From Favolaschia claudopus (taxonomy: Eukaryota > Basidiomycota > Agaricomycetes > Agaricales > Mycenaceae): a stretch of DNA of 64,000 nt. The stretch is from NCBI GenBank assembly GCA_037176885.1, contig JAWWNJ010000013.1:2480001-2544000 (forward strand), given 5' to 3'. Below the pieces are notes generated by a model. It was not told the DNA's origin, did no database searches, and saw nothing but the letters and a program-made list of their open reading frames with translations. This document shows positions 57,986 through 64,000 of this stretch, piece by piece. The translations under genes were made by a program, and so were the position numbers. How positions within the stretch are numbered: the first letter of the stretch is position 1; every line of letters starts with the position of its first letter.

Positions 57986-58615
57986 TTGGGATGGGGTGAT
58001 TGGCGATGGGGGTGAGGGCTTTTTGGTGGCTTTTATGGGCGGAGGGAAGATGAGTAATGGGTAGGTATTTGGATGAGTAAGAAGGACGGGGAGTCGGTCA
58101 ACCTATTGTTCGAGTGTAGCAGGTTTCAAATGTACCCAATGAAGTTTCGCGGAGCGAAGGGAACGGACAGAGTGACGAGATTGAATGTACACCGCGATCT
58201 ACGAGTTATTTGATAAGTGCTGTGAAACTGAACTTCGAGTTGGGAAATTTGGGCGCCCGGAACGGTATTAGGAGCAGGGAATTGGGCCATTGAAGTTGTG
58301 TTGCGAGAAATGAGCGATTTATTATGTGGTTGCGGAACGATATGTCGGAAAGACGAGTGAGATTCGATAGCCTCAGGACAAATGGAATCTGCGAGATCTA
58401 GAGCTCCGCGCAGAGTTTTTTTTCAGTGGTTGTAGGCCGTGGAACAGCATTCCAGCGCCGTAGGTGCACTGAATGAGCTGCAGTTCTGCAGCGCGTCATT
58501 CAGATCGTCGGGTCAGCTCAAGTTTCCAGGTTGGGTTAGAAATGTTGCCTGGGGTTCGGTTCGCATTAGTATAAAGAGAGAGTCCCGAAAAAGTAGAGCC
58601 CGAGTCCCCAGACGC
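57986..58615. other. Upstream DNA of the right NTF2-like gene
   Basis: The first 200 bases match 24520-24705 in reverse. The rest shows no gene. Confidence 0.45.
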
Positions 58616-58619
58616 TTGA

Positions 58620-58830
58620 GCAATTGATGCAAAATGGATGGTGGTGGTTTGAAAGCAAGAGGCGTCGGCAATTCCAATTGCCGGAACCGAGTGACTGATG
58701 TGTGACCAAGACCGTGACCGAGAGCCTTTCTCCGTCATCGACCTCGACGGTGACGACGACGTGAACTCCAATATCAATGGCATGCATCCGTGAAGTATCT
58801 GGACTGCTACCCGTGAAATGAGACGCTGGC
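58620..58830 (-). repeat. Dispersed repeat family, copy 4 (inverted)
   Basis: On the - strand: ATTGGAGTTCACGTCGTCG, GGAGAAAGGCT, GTCACACATCAGTCACTCGG and the palindrome CCGGCAATTGGAATTGCCG, the order seen in copy 3. It sits at the junction between the two halves of the right arm, as copy 1 sits near the equivalent left junction. Confidence 0.7.
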
Positions 58831-58849
58831 AAGATCTACATTGGCGACG

Positions 58850-61628
58850 CCCGATCTAAGCCTTCATCTTCGCCCTCCTAGTGCCAACGTACGATGGAAT
58901 CTGTAGGTGCGGACGCTTGAGGTAGGTTCTGTATATCGACAATTGGGTCGTCGTTGACACGAGTGTGTATCCGCTCCTTAGCATGCCCCCACTTCCTTGC
59001 TTAGACGGAAGATACGTCTTCGTTGCTTGCGTATGACAAAGGGCAGGTAAGTATTCTCGTATTTTGTTGTTTCATTCGACTCAAGTCACCCTCTTAGTTC
59101 GCAACAGGGCCTCATCGTCTTGGACAGACTCTACAGCCGTACGCTATCTTTCGATTAAGCGAAACGATTCGGTGAAGATGGATCTCGTGTCGTGGACGAC
59201 GTATCGGATGCTTAGCCATTTGCGCAGTCCATACGTTGTCGGTGCGTCTCCCTGGTTTCCTCCATATTTATGTCGAGGAGCTGATAGTCTATTCATTCAC
59301 CAACAGCTACAATGCTCCATCCACCTCGCGCCGTATACCAGAGGGGACATCCAAGATGTCCCTCCTGCATCGTTCGCGTACGATCACCGTCATCGATCTC
59401 AGGCGGCGCTCACTTCCTCTCGTCGCCGTCGTGACGAAGCTATCGGCATGCGCGCAGCTCACAACATCCCCCGCGAACGCCACGCCCTCCTCCACCCCTA
59501 CGAGCGCGTCAGCACCCACCCGCGCCTCGGACGTACACCATGATCTGAATCCACCCCACCACGACTATCTCTTCCCCATACAGGACGAACGCATGCTACG
59601 TTGGCGCGCTGGGTCGGCGGGGAGGCGAGTGGGATTGAGGTCGGGTATCCGCAGAGGGAAATGACGACGCAGCTACGCGCATCCGCAGTATCTGCTCATC
59701 GACATCGACTGGCGCTGTCTTCCCTCAATGCGCTCCCCACACATCCGCGCCACGCTCCTCATCGTACCGCCGCCGTCGCCGACCTCGTCGTGCTCATTGG
59801 GTCTGAGGAGCAGACCGCGCGTACCCTCTCCGCAAGCACCCTATTGTGCCGTCGACCCCCTCTCGTGCTTATCGCCTCTTGTGGGACGATGGTGGTGTGC
59901 TTCAGCGGCAGCTAGGAGAAGGAGGCGGTTGCGAGGGACCGCCAGATGGATTCGAAGGAAGAGTAGGGTGGATAGCGGCTGTCAGGGCGGCGGATGAGAC
60001 GAGACCAGGACTGAGGCGAGGCGGCGTAGGTGACACGGTACGCTGCGCCTTCTTCTCTCATGGGGCGTGGAATACTGATCCTCCTCTCGCGGAAGGTCAC
60101 CGTACACTCCCCGCGCTGTATGGATCGCCTCCTGCGCGAGTACAGTCGATCTGCGGTGATTTATATCCCGTTTCAGGGATGCGGAGCGCGGAGACGACAT
60201 CGCCGCACGTACTCTCGACGCCCTCCGTATCTTTACGCTTCTTCTGTCGACCACATCCTTCCCCGTTCTCGAATCCGCCTCATACACCTCCTCATCATTT
60301 CAGCACATACCACGCCTAGCTCCCGCAGTGATCTTCATCAGCTGCCTGACCGCCGTTCGCCGTCCTCCTCCCCGTAACAGCGGCGCGCTGGATCGACGTG
60401 AGGCAGACGCAGACGCGGGGGCGGATGATGAAGAGGAAGAGCTTCAGACGCACCTTGACGAATCCGCCCCTCCGCATCCCGTCTTCCGTGCACGCTGCCT
60501 ACGCCCCGACGCCGCCGTCCTTGTCGTTGTCGTTTCCAGCTGGACAATGATGTCGGGCGTCACGGTACGCGATCGGAGGGAGGAGGGTGCTGAAGAGGGC
60601 GACGAGGAAAGGAAGGAGTGAGTGGTGGCGGTGGGCGGGGAGAGCGGGAGGACGGTGAGGGGGGAACGGGTGAGGCGGTGGATGGTCCGCGTGGATGTGG
60701 AGCTGGGGGTGAGGATGGCCCTTCGTGAATGCGGAGCACGGAGACCACGCCACCGCGCATACCTTCCTGATGCCATCCTCGTCCTCAGACACCTTGTGTC
60801 CACCACCCGCCCACGAATCTGCAGCATATACCTCTTTCTCGACTCTATCAGTTTGGCCGCAGCCGCATATCACGTCTAGCTCCCGCCCTGACTTCATTAG
60901 CTGCCTGATTGCTGCTCGTCCTCCTCCTCCCTACCAGCGGCGAGCAGGACGACTTGCTCCTTGGATTGAAGGCGAGCTGGATTGACGCGAGCCAGGGGGG
61001 GGGTAGATGACGAAGAGGAGACCGTCAGGCACATTGACGAACCTGCCCGTTCGCATCGAGACCCTTTGGGACCACTACACCGTTGGGAGTCCGTCGACCG
61101 CGCACGCTGCGCCGCCGTCGTTGTCGTTCCCCGCTCGACAATGATATCGGGCGTCACGCTACGAGGAGGAGGAGGGTGTCGAGGCAGGGAAGGAAGTGGG
61201 TGGTGGGCGGAGAGAGCGGTAAGAGGGAGCGTAAAGGACGGGCGATGCGGTGGATGGGATGAGGCGTGGATCCGGGGATCGGGGCGGGCAAAACGACGGT
61301 GTGGGCAAATCCTCTCGAGATTCACTTCGTGTCGGGAGTACTGGGGCGTCTTTTCGAAGGAGAAGATGCGCCTCCGCTCATTCACGCTTACATCTATCTA
61401 TCCGCATCGACGCCTCACCGACCGGTACTCGTTTGTGGATATGCTTTGCCGCTTATCGATACGCGCCGTCCCACTCTTGTGCGTCTCGTATCATTGCGGG
61501 GCGATGGTGAGGGAATTAGGCGCGAGCCAGGAGGAGGGCGGTGGTGTGGGATGACGAAGTGCTCTCGGGGCGACGTAGGCGAGGGTGCGGAGCACGCGGT
61601 GGACAGGGGCCGAGGGTCAGGAAGAGAT
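58850..61628 (+). pseudogene. GC-rich block with repeated modules (right-arm copy)
   Basis: Equivalent to 13.4-15.4 kb in reverse. On the + strand at least four places read as a short hydrophobic run ending in a Thr-Met or Ala-Met step: VLIASCGTMV (about 59870), VVVVSSWTMMSGVTV (about 60530), VVVVPRSTMISGVTL (about 61120) and LCVSYHCGAMV (about 61490). One frame stays open from about 60180 to 60620 and has a DEEEELQTHLDE stretch. A similar but interrupted module follows. A real multi-exon gene with repeats or a decayed one are both possible. No family recognised; a helicase-like reading was considered but is unsupported. Confidence 0.4.
60170..61210 (+). repeat. Tandem duplication within the GC-rich block
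   Basis: The unit 60175-60620 recurs at 60728-61210. Both run GCGGAGC(G/A)CGGAGAC, a variable part, then TAGCTCCCGC, TTCAT(C/T)AGCTGCCTGA, GATGA(C/A)GA(G)GA, GACAATGAT(G/A)TCGGGCGTCACG and a GGAGG-rich tail. Only the first unit keeps a long open frame. Confidence 0.7.
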
Positions 61629-62360
61629 CACTGCGTTCAGGACCCGCGTAGACCGAGGCCGGCTATCTCGGTTTACCTCATAGCTACGTCGGCCTAACAT
61701 GATAGACCGAGTCTGCCGACGTCACGTAAACCGATTTGCGTCCACGTCGGTCTACTGGTCTGCCTACATCTTGCTACGGCTCGTAAGCCGACTGTGTCTA
61801 CACTGGCCTTTCCACTTCCGCATTTCTTGTTTACTATTTCCACAGGCTTCTACCTTCCTTCCCCGACGACTGTAGGTCCCGGACGCATGTAGTAATCATT
61901 CTAATAATAATTGAGGACATTTTTAGATTAATTTCAGACTTTCCCTCGGTCCGTGATGGGCATTTTATTGAGCTTCGGGCACAGTATTTGTCTACCCTTG
62001 GTCAGTCTCTCATCCCCTTCACATTGAGACTGACTATGAAGCTTGAATCTATCCCGGTGAACCTATAGTCATCGAATTCATGAGTTGAACACCGGCTAGG
62101 CGGACCTGAAGCCGAAGTCACGCCTTGTGATGCGGTGACATCTTGTGACACCTGCCCAAATCATTGCCGGCAGCAAGGCCGGCACCTTCATACTCACTTA
62201 AGTACCTCCTCTAACAAGCACCCTACAAGCGCTACCAGGAGCGTAAACAGACTGGGCGGATGCAAGAGTAGGTAGACGGACTCTGTTTACTGAGGATTCG
62301 GGCTACGTCGGGCTAACATGGTAGCCAGACCCTCCGTCTACGAGGGTCCTGAACGCAGTG
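61629..62360. mobile_element. CACTA-type non-autonomous element, 732 bp
   Basis: Perfect 17 bp inverted tips, CACTGCGTTCAGGACCC, continue after one mismatch with CGTAGAC. A 3 bp direct repeat, GAT, flanks it (61626-61628 and 62361-62363). CACTA/EnSpm elements have CACT-type ends and 2-3 bp target duplications. Subterminal DNA is full of short CGTAGAC/GTCGGC-like inverted motifs. No transposase seen. It interrupts the GC-rich block, whose left-arm copy lacks it. Confidence 0.88.
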
Positions 62361-62600
62361 GATGTGAGTCTCGGTGGCTGGGGGTGAACGGGGTGACCAG
62401 TCTGGGCTCGCGTTATCTCTTCTGCGCGCCCTCCTGCATGTCTTTGCGTTGGAGGACGTCGGGCGGGGCTGCGTCGCGACTCCATCCTCACTTGGGCGCA
62501 CATCCTCAGGTCGTCGCCTCGCTGATCCATCGCGAGTAGACCTCCGCTCGCCGGACTCTACGGCGCAAGCTGGGTAGAATGGGAAGGAGGTGGATGAACC
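62361..62600 (+). pseudogene. Continuation of the GC-rich block after the CACTA element
   Basis: Aligns with about 14000-14090 read on the - strand (CTCG(C/G)GTTATCT...TTTGCGTTGGAGG), so the block was one piece before the element inserted. Confidence 0.5.
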
Positions 62601-62969
62601 GAGGGCCTCCTGGGTCCTGGCTCCCTTTGAAATAGAGCACTTGCGGGAACGGCAGGTCCCCTTTTGCTCAAGAGCACGATGACATGCCTTGTCCCTCCGT
62701 TTACTGTTGTCAACCTTCTACTCTAGATATCCTTATAAGTTCAATGGGTTTTAAAATGCTGTGACGGCCTGTGAGATTCCAACTGAGCTTGTCGCTCGAC
62801 TCTCGAATTGGCGCTGGGACCCTTGAGTTGCCCTTGAGCTATGCTTGCTCAAAAATTTCATGTCCGACGGATCAGCAATCAACGGATCAATAAAATTCCT
62901 TTGTCATTTTTTCACCTCCTCCCAACCTCCTTCGCCAACCCTCCGCGCCATTCTCTCCCTTGGAAAGGC
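62601..62969. other. Upstream region of the right MYND gene
   Basis: The last 100 bases match the leader of the left copy. Earlier sequence shows no gene. Confidence 0.4.
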
Positions 62970-64000
62970 ATGCATCCGCATCTAGAGCCTAGGCGGCTCA
63001 ATCTGCTTCCTGTTACTGCTCGTGTATGTATCTCGCTCGCTTTGTGAAGGGTTGCTTACTAGTAGTGCGTAAATTGTCAGAGACTAGCCGTTCGTGTTTT
63101 ACAGGCGCTTTCGCACCCCCGTCTTCCGGATAACTGGTTAGATTTTATGGAGATGGTGAACGATACTCCCAAGAGGAGTATCGTATACTTCCTCCCAGTC
63201 TTCTATCACTTTCTCGAGCCGCTGCGAGTTCCCAGGGAAGAGCAGCTGGACGGCCTTCCGGGGCATATCGCGGCTTACATCGCATCGGCCTTGTGGTGCC
63301 TAGGTGAAATATACGTCTCATTGCCCGTTTTCGAGGCGGCTGCCGACATCTGGCCCCGCATCTGGGCTTGGAACCGTTTCTTTTGGACGTATGGCAGTTT
63401 CTTACGCCAGATGTTCGAGCTGGTAGATGATCGAGAGATGAGTCTCCCCCTGTTAAGATTCTGTTGGTACCTCTGGCGACATCAGCCCAATCGAGCGATA
63501 ATGCTCTCATCACCGGGACTCACTGCGTACACAGTTACTGCCTGGGTATCTTTCACGGATGAAGACTTCACGGCGTATAGTGATTCGCTTCACATGATCC
63601 GTAACTTCCTCGTTTATGGAAATCCCACCCCGGAAGACATTCTCGACGGAGTGGACGACAATGCCGGGAATTTGGCCAAATTAATCATGCGGCAGTGCGA
63701 ATTTGCCGTCCCTCTCGCTCACGATGACCCAACAGTTCGAATGGAGAACATGTGGCTCTTCGAGATCGTGATAGATATTGTCCTAGCTGTCGACCACATT
63801 CGCATCGACAATTTTGCGCGCGGAGCTCCAGGATTCTTGACTTCTGCGCTCCTTGCTTTCGAATTCGTCAAGATAGTGTCGATTTCTGTGCACACCCTGA
63901 GCGCATTCTCTTACTCAACTCAGAATCTTCGGAATCTCATCAAACACTCGTTGATGATTCTGTGCCTCGCCTTTCAGCGCGATAACCCACAGCAGCTGAT
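62970..64000 (+). CDS. MYND-finger protein paralogue, cut by the window end
   Basis: Exon 1 (62970-63023) encodes MHPHLEPRRLNLLPVTAR. An 81 nt intron (GTATGT..TTACAG, 63024-63104) leads to a long exon open to 64000. Alignable with the left copy throughout: PKRSIVYFLPVFYHF, WPRIWAWNRFFWTYGSFLR, REMSLPLLRFCWYLW, HQPNRAIMLSSPGLTAYT, SDSLHMIRNFLVYGN, ILDGVDDNAGNLAK and MENMWLFEIVIDIVLA. The MYND finger itself would lie beyond the window. The frame is undamaged here, so this copy may be functional. Confidence 0.82.

Noticed and set aside
59700..61500. SNF2-type helicase reading of the GC-rich block
   Set aside because: ATLLIVPP-like and GKTT-like strings occur, but in different frames and without the other helicase motifs.

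Overview
This window looks like nuclear DNA of a mushroom-forming basidiomycete (Agaricomycetes). The evidence is many short exons split by 45-70 nt GT..AG introns, laccases cut into about two dozen exons, lineage-typical F-box, BTB, MYND and DUF4419 families, TTAGGG-type telomere-like tracts, and hAT-, CACTA- and LTR-type elements. I cannot assign a genus. All gene models are hand-spliced from the sequence.

Layout. 0-10 kb: an F-box-like gene, long gene-poor DNA, a GC-rich coding-like block (4.8-8.2 kb), a telomere-like tract and a DUF4419 gene. 10.1-15.4 kb (-): a MYND-finger gene carrying a hAT-type MITE in intron 1, then a GC-rich decayed block. 15.8-24.4 kb: a composite miniature LTR element, dispersed repeats, a BTB gene and an F-box gene. 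24.7-28.8 kb: a three-gene module made of an NTF2-like gene, a laccase and a tiny secreted peptide. 29.4-52.6 kb: an F-box/LRR gene, a secreted protein whose exons begin with Cys, a Kre9/KNH-like surface protein, a SUZ-domain protein, an unresolved GC-rich gene region, an MFS sugar porter, a cytochrome P450 and a flavin-dependent halogenase. 52.6-64 kb: the peptide, laccase, NTF2-like, GC-rich and MYND loci again, in mirror order and orientation.

The main observation is that mirror arrangement. The window is a large, old inverted duplication with a left arm of about 10.1-29.4 kb, a spacer of about 23 kb, and a right arm from about 52.6 kb to beyond the window. Each arm has its own transposon insertions, and the left arm holds about 9 kb of extra DNA. 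Inside each arm the laccase and the peptide share a roughly 300 bp bidirectional promoter, while the laccase and the NTF2-like gene converge 145-161 bp apart. This suggests a co-inherited, probably co-regulated extracellular oxidation module. The spacer holds a halogenase and a P450 divergently arranged, a plausible pair for making a chlorinated secondary metabolite.
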